Below are positions 26,821 through 35,579 of a stretch of DNA of 64,000 nucleotides, in pieces. Source of the stretch: Poriferisodalis sp965208925. GTDB lineage: Bacteria; Actinomycetota; Acidimicrobiia; Acidimicrobiales; Poriferisodalaceae. The translations under genes were made by a program, and so were the position numbers. How positions within the stretch are numbered: position 1 is the first letter of the stretch; every line of letters begins with the position of its first letter. The notes below the pieces were generated by a model that was not told the DNA's origin, searched no databases, and worked only from the letters and a program-made list of their open reading frames with translations. The stretch spans positions 1,550,001-1,614,000 of the forward strand of contig NZ_OZ242364.1 of NCBI RefSeq assembly GCF_965208925.1, written 5' to 3'.

Positions 26821-29800
26821 TGGCGCAACCACGGCCCACACTGAGCGGCTCGGTGCTGCGGCGCATCCGCACCCAGTCCGATCTGTTCGAGTACTTGGGG
26901 GAGGAGCTCGGCTGGCCACTCGATGTCGCAGACATGGATGAGGAGCATCTGACTTGGGAGTGGCTGCCGGAGGAGGTCGGCATCGACCCGGCTGAGATGT
27001 CGAGCCTGCGACGGCTGCGCCAGTTGCGACCGCTGAGTGCTGATCAGCCGTGGGGCATCTTCTTCGTCGAATTCGATCGCGAACGGCTGCCCGTTACTCA
27101 GTTCCGGCGGGTGGCCCAAGCGTTTGCTCGCCGACGGAGCCAACGGGCGCCGGGTGACAACCGACCGCGTTGGGATGCAGAGAATTTGCTGTTCGTGGTG
27201 ACCACCGGGGGCGACCAGACAGTGCAGCTGCATCTGCTGGCCCTGTGGAACCGCGATGGGCGCGCAGATGAGATCCGCTCTTTGGCGTGGCGACCCCGTC
27301 AAGGCAGCGACCGTCACCTTGCGCGGCTCCATCATGAACTGCTGCCACGCTTGGCATGGCCTGCCGACGATCAGGCAGTCGCCGACGCATGGGCCGCTCA
27401 GTGGCGGGAGGCGTTCAAGCTGCCTCACGGCGCGGTCATCTCGACTGCTTCCCGACTGGCTGAGCAGATGGCTGCCTGTGCCAGGGACCTTCGCGAGCAG
27501 ATCGATGAAGCACTGGCTGCGGAAGAGGGAGCGGGCCCGTTCACAGCCATGCTCGAAACCGTCCGTTCGCAGCTGATCGCCGACGTGGACTCGGCCCGTT
27601 TCGCTGACATGTGTGCGCAGACGCTCGTCTACGGATTGCTGTCGAGCCGAGTCACCTCGCCGGAAGACTTCGGAACGTCGCCCGTTTACTCCGCTGTGCC
27701 GTTGTCCAATCCGTTCTTAGAGGCGTTCTTCGAACAGGTCCACGATGAGGCCAGCGTGCTCGACCTTGCCGGCAGCGGCCTTGACCAGCTCATCGCCGAT
27801 CTTCGTGTCAGCAACGTCGAAGCGATCCTCGACCAGTTCGGCACGACTGCGAAGGGCGGCGACCCAGTCATCCACTTCTACGAAGAGTTCCTGAAGCAGT
27901 ACGACCGCAAGATGCGCGCCGACGCCGGTGCGTTCTATACGCCTCAGCCGGTGGTCGATTTCATGGTGCGGGCCGTGGACGAGGTGCTGCGCCAACGATT
28001 CGGTCTCGCAATGGGCGTGGCCGACTCCTCCAGTTGGGCCGAGACTGCGGCGCGCAATGGCTTCGACGTCCCCGGCGAAGTGTCGGCAGATCAGCCGTTC
28101 GTGACCATGATCGATCCGGCCACTGGCACTGGCACATTCCTCGTGGCTTGGCTACGCCAAGCCCGCGAATCGTTCCTGTCGGGCGGCGGCAGCGAGAACG
28201 AATGGCCAGAACACTTGCGCCGCCACGTGCTGCCGCAGATGCATGGCTTCGAGCTGATGCTTGGCCCCTATGCGATCGCGCATCTCAAGGTGGCCTTGGA
28301 GCTTCACACTCACGGCATCGCTGATGCGGAAGTCAGTGTGCTGCTTACCGATTCTCTTGAGCATCAGGCAACCCAAGGCCAATTTGGCACGATGGCTGAC
28401 CCAATCTCCGTCGAGGGTGCCGCGGCAGCGGATCTCAAGGCGCGGAAGTGCTTTACGGTCGTGATTGGCAATCCGCCGTATGACCGCGAACAGCGGGCCC
28501 TTGGCGACACTGGCAAGCGCAAGGGCGGTGTCGTCCGCTTTGAGACCCCCGGCGTTGAGGGTTCGCCTCTGTTGCGAGCAGTCACGGAACCAATGAGTCA
28601 AGCAGGGCTGGGTATCCACCTCAAGGCTGTGTACAACGATTACGTCTACTTCTGGCGCTGGGCCGTGTGGCAGGCGACTGAACTGCCGCCAGGCCCGGGC
28701 ATCGTGGCGTTCATTACGGCGTCGTCGTATCTCGAGGGAGTTTCGATGGGCGGCGTGCGGCACCTGCTGCGTGAGACGTTCGATGAGCTGTGGATCATCG
28801 ACCTCGGCGGCGATCTGAGGGGCGCACACAAAGATGGAAACGTCTTCGACATTCAGACACCGGTCGCCATCGCTGTTGGTATCCGTACTGGCGATACGTC
28901 CACCGGTAGCTGCGTAGTGCGCTTCTGCCGCATCGAAGGCAGTCGGGCCGACAAGTTCGCGAGTCTGGAACGGATGAAGCTGGATGGAGGCTTGCAACTC
29001 GTAGCCGGCGAACGCTTGGAGCGTTTCGTGCCCGTGAGTGCGCACGAGTATCACGAGTGGCCGGAGATCACCGACTTGTTCCCCTGGAGTCACTCCGGAT
29101 GCCAGCTCAAGCGCACATGGCCCATCGCAGAGTCAGCGAGTGTCTTGCGGCGCCGTTGGCGTGCTCTTGCTGAAGCGGTACCACGACGGCGTGGTGATCT
29201 GCTGAAAGAGACGCGTGATCGTAAGGCAGCCTCGAGGGTGCGCCCACTGCGGGGCGGATCAGTCCGGCTTCCCTCGCTGAAGAGCCTTGATCGTGAGGCG
29301 GAACCCGAGACCCTCGCTCGGTACGGCTACCGCAGCTTCGACCGGCAGTGGGTCATAGCGGACAACCGCGTCGCCGATTTTCCGCGCCCCCAACTCTGGC
29401 GAACGATGGGGCCAGATCAGGTTGTGCTCTCGACCATAACTTCGTCAATCCCTCTGGGCCGAGGCCCAGTTCTGATCGCTGGCGCAGAAGTCCCGGATGT
29501 TCACGCATTCAGGGGTTCCTACGGCGATGGCAGCATGATGCCGCTGTATCGCGATGCAGAATCAGAAACAGCCAATGTCACAAGAGGGGTTCTGGCAACT
29601 GTCGGCGATGCACTTGGTGAGACTCCGACGGCTGAGGACCTCATGGCCTACGTCTACGGTCTCGGCGGCACGGCGGCGTTCAGCGAGCGATACGGCGACC
29701 AGCTTGCTGAAGTTGCTGGACCCGTGCACATTCCGATGACAAGCGATCTGGCCCTGTTCAATGAGGCCGTCGCCTTCGGGCGTGATCTCCTGTGGTGGCA

Positions 29801-30245
29801 CACCTGGGGTGAACGATTCGCCCCCAACAAGAACGCCAGGCTGCCCGAAAGCCGAGCTGTCGAAGTCGTGACCATCAGCGGTATGCCGGAGGGCTTCGAC
29901 TACGACCTCGAGAGCGAGGAGCTTCTTGTCGGCAATGGCGTTTTCGCTCCGGTTGGCCCCGAAGTCTGGGACTTCGAAGTCTCCGGCCTCAAGGTGCTGC
30001 AATCGTGGCTGGGCTACCGAATGAAAAACCGCAAGGGCAAGAAATCCAGCGAACTCGACGACATCCGCCCTGCCCGCTGGACCCAGTCCAAGGAACTCCT
30101 CCTGCTGCTTGCGATCCTCGAACACACAGTTGAGGCCACCCCGCTAGCTGGCGACCTCCTCGAACGCATCGTCCACGGCCCACTCATCCCAGCCTCAGAT
30201 CTCCCGACCCCTACCCCCGCTGAACGCAAACCTCCGCGGGCTTAG
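26820..30245 (+). CDS. Large N6-adenine DNA methylase, type ISP-like
   Basis: 1141 residues. FYTPQPVVDFMVRAVDEVL near 375-395 leads into methylase motif I (MIDPATGTGTF, ~428) and motif IV NPPY (GNPPYDREQ, ~550), the signature of gamma-class N6-adenine methylases. The ~370 residues before it and ~550 after it are too long for a plain modification enzyme and leave room for target recognition, as in type ISP or type IIG proteins. The nuclease and helicase of a type ISP enzyme are instead in the upstream gene. It probably marks self DNA for the PLD-helicase. Translation is coupled by the 1-base overlap. Confidence 0.82.
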   Translation: MAQPRPTLSGSVLRRIRTQSDLFEYLGEELGWPLDVADMDEEHLTWEWLPEEVGIDPAEMSSLRRLRQLRPLSADQPWGIFFVEFDRERLPVTQFRRVAQAFARRRSQRAPGDNRPRWDAENLLFVVTTGGDQTVQLHLLALWNRDGRADEIRSLAWRPRQGSDRHLARLHHELLPRLAWPADDQAVADAWAAQWREAFKLPHGAVISTASRLAEQMAACARDLREQIDEALAAEEGAGPFTAMLETVRSQLIADVDSARFADMCAQTLVYGLLSSRVTSPEDFGTSPVYSAVPLSNPFLEAFFEQVHDEASVLDLAGSGLDQLIADLRVSNVEAILDQFGTTAKGGDPVIHFYEEFLKQYDRKMRADAGAFYTPQPVVDFMVRAVDEVLRQRFGLAMGVADSSSWAETAARNGFDVPGEVSADQPFVTMIDPATGTGTFLVAWLRQARESFLSGGGSENEWPEHLRRHVLPQMHGFELMLGPYAIAHLKVALELHTHGIADAEVSVLLTDSLEHQATQGQFGTMADPISVEGAAAADLKARKCFTVVIGNPPYDREQRALGDTGKRKGGVVRFETPGVEGSPLLRAVTEPMSQAGLGIHLKAVYNDYVYFWRWAVWQATELPPGPGIVAFITASSYLEGVSMGGVRHLLRETFDELWIIDLGGDLRGAHKDGNVFDIQTPVAIAVGIRTGDTSTGSCVVRFCRIEGSRADKFASLERMKLDGGLQLVAGERLERFVPVSAHEYHEWPEITDLFPWSHSGCQLKRTWPIAESASVLRRRWRALAEAVPRRRGDLLKETRDRKAASRVRPLRGGSVRLPSLKSLDREAEPETLARYGYRSFDRQWVIADNRVADFPRPQLWRTMGPDQVVLSTITSSIPLGRGPVLIAGAEVPDVHAFRGSYGDGSMMPLYRDAESETANVTRGVLATVGDALGETPTAEDLMAYVYGLGGTAAFSERYGDQLAEVAGPVHIPMTSDLALFNEAVAFGRDLLWWHTWGERFAPNKNARLPESRAVEVVTISGMPEGFDYDLESEELLVGNGVFAPVGPEVWDFEVSGLKVLQSWLGYRMKNRKGKKSSELDDIRPARWTQSKELLLLLAILEHTVEATPLAGDLLERIVHGPLIPASDLPTPTPAERKPPRA

Positions 30246-30399
30246 GCGTTGAGCACGGTGGGCTTCAGAGCGGTGACCCCGCGTCGGTCTCGGAGGTTCG
30301 TCCCCGCGTGGTCGAGCGGTCTATTGCTTAAGGCCCCACTAGCAGCGAACCGGAAACTAGAGCGTTGACCGCTGCGGCAATTGGCGAGCCTGTCTTGTA
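30246..30399. other. Intergenic stretch after the methylase
   Basis: This 154-base gap separates the methylase from the membrane protein gene. I see no clear promoter, hairpin or RNA gene in it. Confidence 0.4.
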
Positions 30400-31176
30400 A
30401 TGACGTTTCGCGAAGTCTTGACGATCGAGGTGCTTGCGATCGTTGTCGCAACGGCGATTCTCGCGTCTTCGACCAGATTGTGGCGCGTGTTGCGCAGATC
30501 GTCGAGGTGGGCCTTGAACTCCGTGCGGAGGTCAAGGCTGATAGTCGCGACTCGTGAGTTGGTGCGAGGTGCCGTGACCCGACGGGTGATTGCGAGGATC
30601 GAAGCTCGTCGGGACTCGGTGCCCGGACTCGCTGTCGAGACCATCAGCGAGTACAAGATCAAGATTCCGCCGCACCGCTTGAGGGGCGAGGTCGTGTCCA
30701 ACGGCGTCGCTCGGCTCACCTTACGAGTTCGGGACGAAGCGAGACCAGGACGCCAAGTCCAAATCGAATGGCGTAAAGATGCGAACAATTGTACTCTGAT
30801 CGATCGCGCATGGTCGGCCCTCAAGTACGGCGTACCAACAACTGTGGTGACTGGGCTCGACCCATTGGACGATGAATCAATCGGCGTCGTCGTCGACAGC
30901 TGGCAGCCAGGCCACTGGTCGGGTGATCCGATTCCTGACAGTCCGCCCCCAGCTCGGTTCCGATACTGGGCCTCGGTCGAATACCGAATCCGTGTACTTG
31001 GCGACCTCGACACGGTCGATAGTCGTCGGCATCCGAGTGCCAGCGTCAGAACCGCTCTTCGGTTCCTTAGGTCTGTTTCCGAGTATGGAACACCGTGGAC
31101 CGAATGGCAGCCTGCGCGCTTCGCGCCGGAGGCTGGGGACGATGTCATTGTCGAGAAGCGCGACTGCCAAATCTGA
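30400..31176 (+). CDS. Hypothetical membrane-anchored protein in defence island
   Basis: 258 residues, not recognised. An N-terminal membrane segment (IEVLAIVVATAILASSTRLW, ~8-28) is followed by a strongly basic helix to about 75, then a soluble, probably beta-rich domain (~85-258) with YKIKIPPHRLRGEVV and RYWASVEYRIRVLG. No catalytic motif is visible. It lies 154 bases after the methylase on the same strand and may be an accessory part of the helicase-methylase system or an independent cargo gene. Confidence 0.5.
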   Translation: MTFREVLTIEVLAIVVATAILASSTRLWRVLRRSSRWALNSVRRSRLIVATRELVRGAVTRRVIARIEARRDSVPGLAVETISEYKIKIPPHRLRGEVVSNGVARLTLRVRDEARPGRQVQIEWRKDANNCTLIDRAWSALKYGVPTTVVTGLDPLDDESIGVVVDSWQPGHWSGDPIPDSPPPARFRYWASVEYRIRVLGDLDTVDSRRHPSASVRTALRFLRSVSEYGTPWTEWQPARFAPEAGDDVIVEKRDCQI

Positions 31177-31275
31177 GCGGTCCAGCGCCAACTCAGCTCA
31201 GTCGCGACCACGGGCTACCTGTCTCCTTCAGCCCCTTGCCATCGCAGGAGGCGGTGGCCGCGATGGAACCGGGGC

Positions 31276-32652
31276 ATGCCTCATGGTTCCTTCGAGCGCG
31301 TACCTAAACCCAGTAGCGGCGCTACATCCGCGCTCGGCTTCACTTACGCGCATACGGTCGCTGAGGTGGCAGGCACAGGTGATGGGAGCCTGAGCGATGA
31401 CGATCACCGCCGGGTTGCTCAGGAGATGTTCGACCGTTGGCATGCGGGCGAGCCCAAGTCGGCCCTCGAGATCGAGTTCTGGGACAACCCCACGTCGCAT
31501 GGCAAGGCATTCACCGCCTATGTCAAGAAGTGGCTTGGTATCGCAACCGAGGGCCGCTCCCGTCAGGCGCAGCGGATCGAGGAGCTTGAACGCATGCTTC
31601 GGGTCCACGGCATCCCGCCATCCGACTCCGACGAGCTGAGCGTCGAGTACCTGCTGGTCGCGAAAGCGCGTGAGAGCGCACTAGCGGCTCTTCGAGCCTT
31701 CAACGACCCAAGCAGCGGCTATCGGACAGAGCAGTTCATCCTGCTGATGGTCATTGCTTGGAATTCACTGTTGCAGGCCATTCTCGAACGCGAGGGCATC
31801 GATTACTTCGACCGAGACGACGACCGCAAAATCAGGACTGTCGAAGGCCGGCCGCGAATCCTCGACACGGACGAGCTGATCGGTCTCGCCGGCGAGGAGC
31901 GACTGCATCCGTCGGTGGCCGAAAACCTCCGCTACTTCCTGCGGTTGCGGAACCGGATCGCTCATCGCTACCTGCCAGCACTCGATGCACCCACCGCAGG
32001 CTACGCCCAGTCGATGCTCATCAACTTTGAGGAAGTCCTTGTCAGCAACTTCGGTGCGGAATCAGCCCTAGGCGATCAGCTCTACCTGCCACTCCAGATC
32101 GGCAAGTTCAGACGTGAGCCGGAGCTAAAGCGAATCCAGGCTCAGCTACCTCTCGACATCGTTGAGTTCTTGGACAGGGAGCGCCGACAAGTGCCCGAAG
32201 AGATTCTGGGCGACGCTCGATACTGCATGCGGATCTTCTTCGTCTCGACGACCGCCAACCGCGAGCGCAGCGCCGATGCAGCGGTGACATTCGTGAAGTC
32301 TGACGAAGTCAGCGACGAACTCTTGGCAGCATTGCCTCATACCGCCATCGTGACCAAGCCGAAGCGAGTGGCTGTCGCTTCAGACGATCTGCATCGACCG
32401 AGTGACGTCGTTGAGCGAGTGAGCAGTCAACTCAATGCCCGTTTCACCATGGACACCCACACGCGATGCTGGAAGTACTTCAAGGTTCGGCCGCCGAGCG
32501 ATGCCGGCGAGCCTGAGGCAACCGATCAGCGCTACTGCCGCTACGACAAGTTGGCCGGTGGATATGGTTACACATCGGCATGGGTTGAGAAGCTTGTCCG
32601 AGACTTGCGAGATCAGAGCACCTACGCACGTATCGTTGGACGCTTAGCTTGA
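31276..32652 (+). CDS. DUF3644 protein with HEPN-like RNase motif
   Basis: 458 residues. Residues ~125-300 match the DUF3644 pattern (LLVAKARESALAALRAFN, FILLMVIAWNSLLQAIL). R225-N226-R-I-A-H230 in FLRLRNRIAHRYLP fits the HEPN ribonuclease motif R-N-x3-H. The C-terminal half (VVERVSSQLNARFTMDTHTR; YCRYDKLAGGYGYTSAWVE) looks like a DNA- or RNA-binding module. HEPN proteins are common toxins in phage defence, cutting RNA on activation. The start is uncertain; the ATG at 31276 gives the longest frame. Its place after the helicase-methylase pair suggests an RNA-targeting back-up effector, which is inference. Confidence 0.68.
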   Translation: MPHGSFERVPKPSSGATSALGFTYAHTVAEVAGTGDGSLSDDDHRRVAQEMFDRWHAGEPKSALEIEFWDNPTSHGKAFTAYVKKWLGIATEGRSRQAQRIEELERMLRVHGIPPSDSDELSVEYLLVAKARESALAALRAFNDPSSGYRTEQFILLMVIAWNSLLQAILEREGIDYFDRDDDRKIRTVEGRPRILDTDELIGLAGEERLHPSVAENLRYFLRLRNRIAHRYLPALDAPTAGYAQSMLINFEEVLVSNFGAESALGDQLYLPLQIGKFRREPELKRIQAQLPLDIVEFLDRERRQVPEEILGDARYCMRIFFVSTTANRERSADAAVTFVKSDEVSDELLAALPHTAIVTKPKRVAVASDDLHRPSDVVERVSSQLNARFTMDTHTRCWKYFKVRPPSDAGEPEATDQRYCRYDKLAGGYGYTSAWVEKLVRDLRDQSTYARIVGRLA

Positions 32653-32699
32653 ACAACCCATTCCGTGTAGCTGCCGTGGCCAATCCCAGCCGTAGACCA

Positions 32700-33353
32700 C
32701 TATCGGGGAATCTCGAGTGCACCCGCGACTAGCTTGTAACAGCGGTTATGTTGTTCTTCGAATGGCTCTCCGAGGCTTATTGTGAGATACCAGTCTGTAG
32801 GCGACTCATTGCTTCCTGTGTCATTGTGGGGCAAGGCCAATTCAAATGATATGGATAGATCATACACGCTGTCGCCATGTACGAACTTCACACGTGTTTG
32901 GTTGGATCCGTTGGGTTTTCGTCGCACATAAAAGTGCGGATTCGACGTTCTGATTAACGTAAGCGATGCTGCTGGTGGAGATTCCTGTATGCGCTGCCAT
33001 GAAACGCTATCAGTACGTGTGCCAAAAATAGGTGAATCATCTGCGCGGACACTGTCAAGTAGTTGGCCTACGTCGCCGAGGGTTTGTGTCTTCACATAAT
33101 GCCATTCTTTGTTGCCAACTACCCAGTTCTCCGGCTGGTAGAGTCTTGGCTCCGGGCGTTTCAGCTTCAGTTTCACAACGTCGAGCGCCTCTACGACTCT
33201 GCCTGTATTGAGAACACATGCACTGTTGGGCAGCGTGCCAGTAGACGTATCTGTCACAGGCCGTACCCAAGAGCCGTCATTCGCTAGGCCAGCGAAGCAC
33301 CGGCCCCCCAGCTTCCAAGAATTTGCCAGGCACAGCAGTTCCGTACGGGACAT
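32700..33353 (-). CDS. Dual OB-domain protein
   Basis: 217 residues. LLCLANSWKLGGRCFAGL followed by GSWVRPVTDTSTGTL is the start of the dual-OB family, and PHFYVRRKPNGSNQTRVKF belongs to the second barrel. OB folds usually bind nucleic acid or peptides. It is 14 bases downstream of a DUF488 gene on the same strand, so it is probably the last gene of a three-gene operon. Its base composition is visibly more A/T-rich than the flanking chromosome, which fits recent acquisition. The biochemical role is not known. Confidence 0.65.
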   Translation of the reverse strand: MSRTELLCLANSWKLGGRCFAGLANDGSWVRPVTDTSTGTLPNSACVLNTGRVVEALDVVKLKLKRPEPRLYQPENWVVGNKEWHYVKTQTLGDVGQLLDSVRADDSPIFGTRTDSVSWQRIQESPPAASLTLIRTSNPHFYVRRKPNGSNQTRVKFVHGDSVYDLSISFELALPHNDTGSNESPTDWYLTISLGEPFEEQHNRCYKLVAGALEIPR

Positions 33354-33367
33354 GAGAGCCTGCCTGC

Positions 33368-33832
33368 CTAAAGGTTGATGTCAGCTGATCGTGGCAGATG
33401 CAATGCAGTTATGTCGGGCCAGTGAATCGCCAAGTAATCGACAATCAGGCGACGGTGACAGTGTTCGGCGGTGTGTTCGCTACATAGGAGGGCAGTACGC
33501 GTAGTGAACATTTCAGGTGACAGCTTGTCTTCGAGCCTGCGGTGCGTCATGAGCTCGAGGAAGCGAAGCTCATAGTCGTCCCACGTAAGTTCATCATTCC
33601 GGTAAGCCTTGAGCAGATCAGATGTTGGGGCAAGAAGCTCGGGCTCATGCAGATACTCGGCGCCACAGAGTCGATTCAGCAGATACCGAAGGTCATCCCT
33701 CTTGGCGAAGCCGGCCAATTGACCTGTGTTGTTCAGTCGTACGTCTACGACTTGTTCCACGCCTTCGGAAGTCAAGAGCTCGAAGAAACTCTGCGCGCTG
33801 TGTTTTGTGAAACCGATTGTGCAGATTTCCAT
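33368..33832 (-). CDS. DUF488 protein B
   Basis: 154 residues. MEICTIGFTKHSAQSFFELL is the standard DUF488 opening (strand, G-x-S/T, helix). VVDVRLNNTGQLAGFAKRDD and the C-terminal signature LLCSEHTAEHCHRRLI complete the domain. The conserved Cys and His-Arg residues of that signature suggest a thiol- or phosphate-related active site, but DUF488 has no settled function. Its first 61 bases overlap the 3' end of DUF488 protein A in another frame, implying translational coupling. It is A/T-richer than the chromosome. Confidence 0.75.
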   Translation of the reverse strand: MEICTIGFTKHSAQSFFELLTSEGVEQVVDVRLNNTGQLAGFAKRDDLRYLLNRLCGAEYLHEPELLAPTSDLLKAYRNDELTWDDYELRFLELMTHRRLEDKLSPEMFTTRTALLCSEHTAEHCHRRLIVDYLAIHWPDITALHLPRSADINL

Positions 33833-34374
33833 GTGGTGGTAGCTCCAAATAGTGCCAGCTGTTCGCCCGCGAGCGAGTCCGCGCGGCCCAATTCAAGTTC
33901 TGAGACGAGTCGTCCGTCGCCCCGTATGTGTTCGATGGTCGGTGGCGTCTCGGTATCCAACAGCGCCCGCGTGATCAGAAGTCGACGGTGACAAAGTGTT
34001 GGGTCCTCCTCACTGCATAGCATTGCGACGCGATGAGTCTCGGCTCCGTGCAGTAGGCGCTCAAGACCCTCGCTGAATCTCTTGCTCCGGGCGACCTCTC
34101 CGTAGAGCACGTGGCCAGCGTCGTCGTACAACTCAGGTTCCGACGGCCTTCCACCCAATTCCCTGCCGAGAAAAACGTAGGCGACACCGGCATCGGCGAG
34201 CAACCGCTTCAAGGGCGCCTGGCTGAAGTGCTCTGCGTACTTGGCGTACGGCTGAGAGCGGACATCGGCAACTACCTCGATTCCGTACTGGTCCAGGAGC
34301 CCGAGGAAGTGCCCCGCTTCATGATTGGAGTGGCCGATCGTCCATAGCTCCGCTCGGCTGCTCACGGAAGACAC
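33772..34374 (-). CDS. DUF488 protein A
   Basis: About 200 residues. The start is placed at GTG 34374 (GTG 34365 is also possible) because AELWTIGHSNHEAGHFLGLL begins the DUF488 domain. The much longer open frame upstream is antisense to another gene and not protein-like. VVADVRSQPYAKYAEHFSQA and MLCSEEDPTLCHRRLL are the family motifs. A C-terminal tail (ADSLAGEQLALFG) extends into the overlap with DUF488 protein B. Two different DUF488 proteins in one operon could form a heterodimer; that is inference. Confidence 0.72.
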   Translation of the reverse strand: MSSVSSRAELWTIGHSNHEAGHFLGLLDQYGIEVVADVRSQPYAKYAEHFSQAPLKRLLADAGVAYVFLGRELGGRPSEPELYDDAGHVLYGEVARSKRFSEGLERLLHGAETHRVAMLCSEEDPTLCHRRLLITRALLDTETPPTIEHIRGDGRLVSELELGRADSLAGEQLALFGATTTWKSAQSVSQNTARRVSSSS

Positions 34375-34487
34375 TCTACGACGCGGGCTCCGTGTCTCTG
34401 TGTCCGCAGGCTGACTGCGACCCACTGCAGCGCGCGCACAGCATCGAGAGAATGCAGCGAACACTGAAATGGGCCCGGAATGTCGAA

Positions 34488-35066
34488 TCAGCCACTGCGC
34501 TGTAGGTCGACGCGCAGCCTGACGTGGGATGGCTGCCGGGACGGGTCGGTGAAGCCGAAGCCGAGCGGTGGGTCGAGGGGGGCGAGCGACCCGAGGTCGA
34601 CACCGTCGAGGCTCGCTGTCGCGGCGACAACTCTGCGGGCTGAGCGGGTTCGGTACCACTCGACGACGCCGGTCGGACTGGTGCCATGAGTGCGGACATC
34701 GAGGAGCTTGCGGGCGCACCAGTTCTCGACAGTCGAAGTGATCCTGCGGGGGCGTGGCGGCAAGCGGAGCGTCGCCAGGCCAATCTTCATGTCCAGCCTC
34801 AGGCCGTCCGAAGCAACGGTGTAGATGCGACCCTTGCGTTCGGCTGTGACTGCCTGGTCGCGTACCTCGTCGAACGGATACACCGAGACGATGTAGGCCG
34901 CGACCGCCGGCTCGGCGAGCAGCATCCGGCGCCCGTCGGGCTGTGCCCACATGATGTCGGCGAACGGGCCGATGGGACTGTGCCGCCAGTCGCCGATCAC
35001 GAACCGATGACCCGACGCGAAGCCCACCGACGTGATCGACCCACGCAGCGTCTCCATCACCGGCAT
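34488..35066 (-). CDS. Conserved hypothetical actinobacterial-type protein
   Basis: 192 residues, not assigned to a functional family. GSITSVGFASGHRFVIGDW and PIGPFADIMWAQPDGRRMLL recall a small conserved family of uncharacterised actinobacterial proteins. It has mixed alpha/beta composition, no signal peptide and no metal or nucleotide motif. The start may be the Met at 35057 (MET) rather than 35066 (MPVMET). It is upstream of the DUF488 operon with ~113 bases between, so co-transcription is possible but not required. Confidence 0.55.
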   Translation of the reverse strand: MPVMETLRGSITSVGFASGHRFVIGDWRHSPIGPFADIMWAQPDGRRMLLAEPAVAAYIVSVYPFDEVRDQAVTAERKGRIYTVASDGLRLDMKIGLATLRLPPRPRRITSTVENWCARKLLDVRTHGTSPTGVVEWYRTRSARRVVAATASLDGVDLGSLAPLDPPLGFGFTDPSRQPSHVRLRVDLQRSG

Positions 35067-35126
35067 CTCTCAGTCTCTTCGCCGCTTCGAGGCAGTTGCG
35101 AGTCAGGCGACCTACATAGGCCTCGG

Positions 35127-35285
35127 TCAGGGGAGCACGTGGACGAAACCGGCAGCGGCGAAGTCGCCGTCGAACGCCAGGGCTTCGCGGATTCGTCGCT
35201 GGCGCATCACTTCGAAGCTCGTGGCATCCACAAACGAGTATTGGCGCTCGTCGTGCCCCCGGAGCCCTCGTCCGGTTGCGCCACG
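35127..35285 (-). pseudogene. PIN-domain (VapC-like) C-terminal remnant
   Basis: Reading the minus strand from 35285 to the TGA at 35127 gives 53 codons containing QYSFVDATSFEVM, REALAFDGDFAAAGF and a terminal HVLP. This is the C-terminal third of VapC-type PIN ribonucleases, with the conserved D-x-x-S-F and F-D-x-D-F segments. The frame is closed upstream by TGA at 35286-35288 and no start codon is available, so the N-terminal acidic residues are lost. No antitoxin gene is visible beside it. Confidence 0.6.
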
Positions 35286-35579
35286 TCATGGTGGTAGACG
35301 GCGTCGTCAATACTGCCCGGCTCGGCCCTCAAGCCAGCTGGGCCAAAGCCCGCAAGCGTCAACCATGGACTTCTGTCTGAGAGGTCTTGCTCAGCGTGGC
35401 CGGTCGCGCCCATGGCGGACACCGTACGCAAAGTGTCCTACTCCGGGAAGCCGCTTTGTTCGCGGATTTCTTAGGCCTGACCGAGATTCGATGCGACGGG
35501 AACGGGGACCAGGCTGCCTCCCGCGCCATGGGAAAATCACAGCCTTGCCGAGATGACGGCTCGCTTTCGGAGGAGTGTC
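35286..35579. other. Non-coding or decayed stretch
   Basis: About 294 bases between the PIN remnant and the GFA gene. Short open frames exist but none has family resemblance. It may contain the lost 5' part of the PIN gene and its antitoxin in a form too decayed to recognise. The last bases supply the GGAGGAG ribosome site of the next gene. Confidence 0.4.

Noticed and set aside
23509..30245. Complete DISARM or BREX system
   Set aside because: The helicase and methylase resemble parts of such systems, but drmA, drmB, pglZ, brxL and other hallmark genes are not in the window.
30280..30370. tRNA-like D-arm and T-arm patches (GTGGTCGAGCGGTCTA, GGAGGTTCGTCCCC)
   Set aside because: The order is wrong, no anticodon stem or acceptor pairing can be drawn, and no CCA end is present.
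34375..35310. Upstream extension of DUF488 protein A to a 512-residue protein
   Set aside because: The extra ~310 residues are Arg/Pro-rich and overlap the better supported gene at 34488-35066; the DUF488 domain starts right after the GTG codons at 34374/34365.
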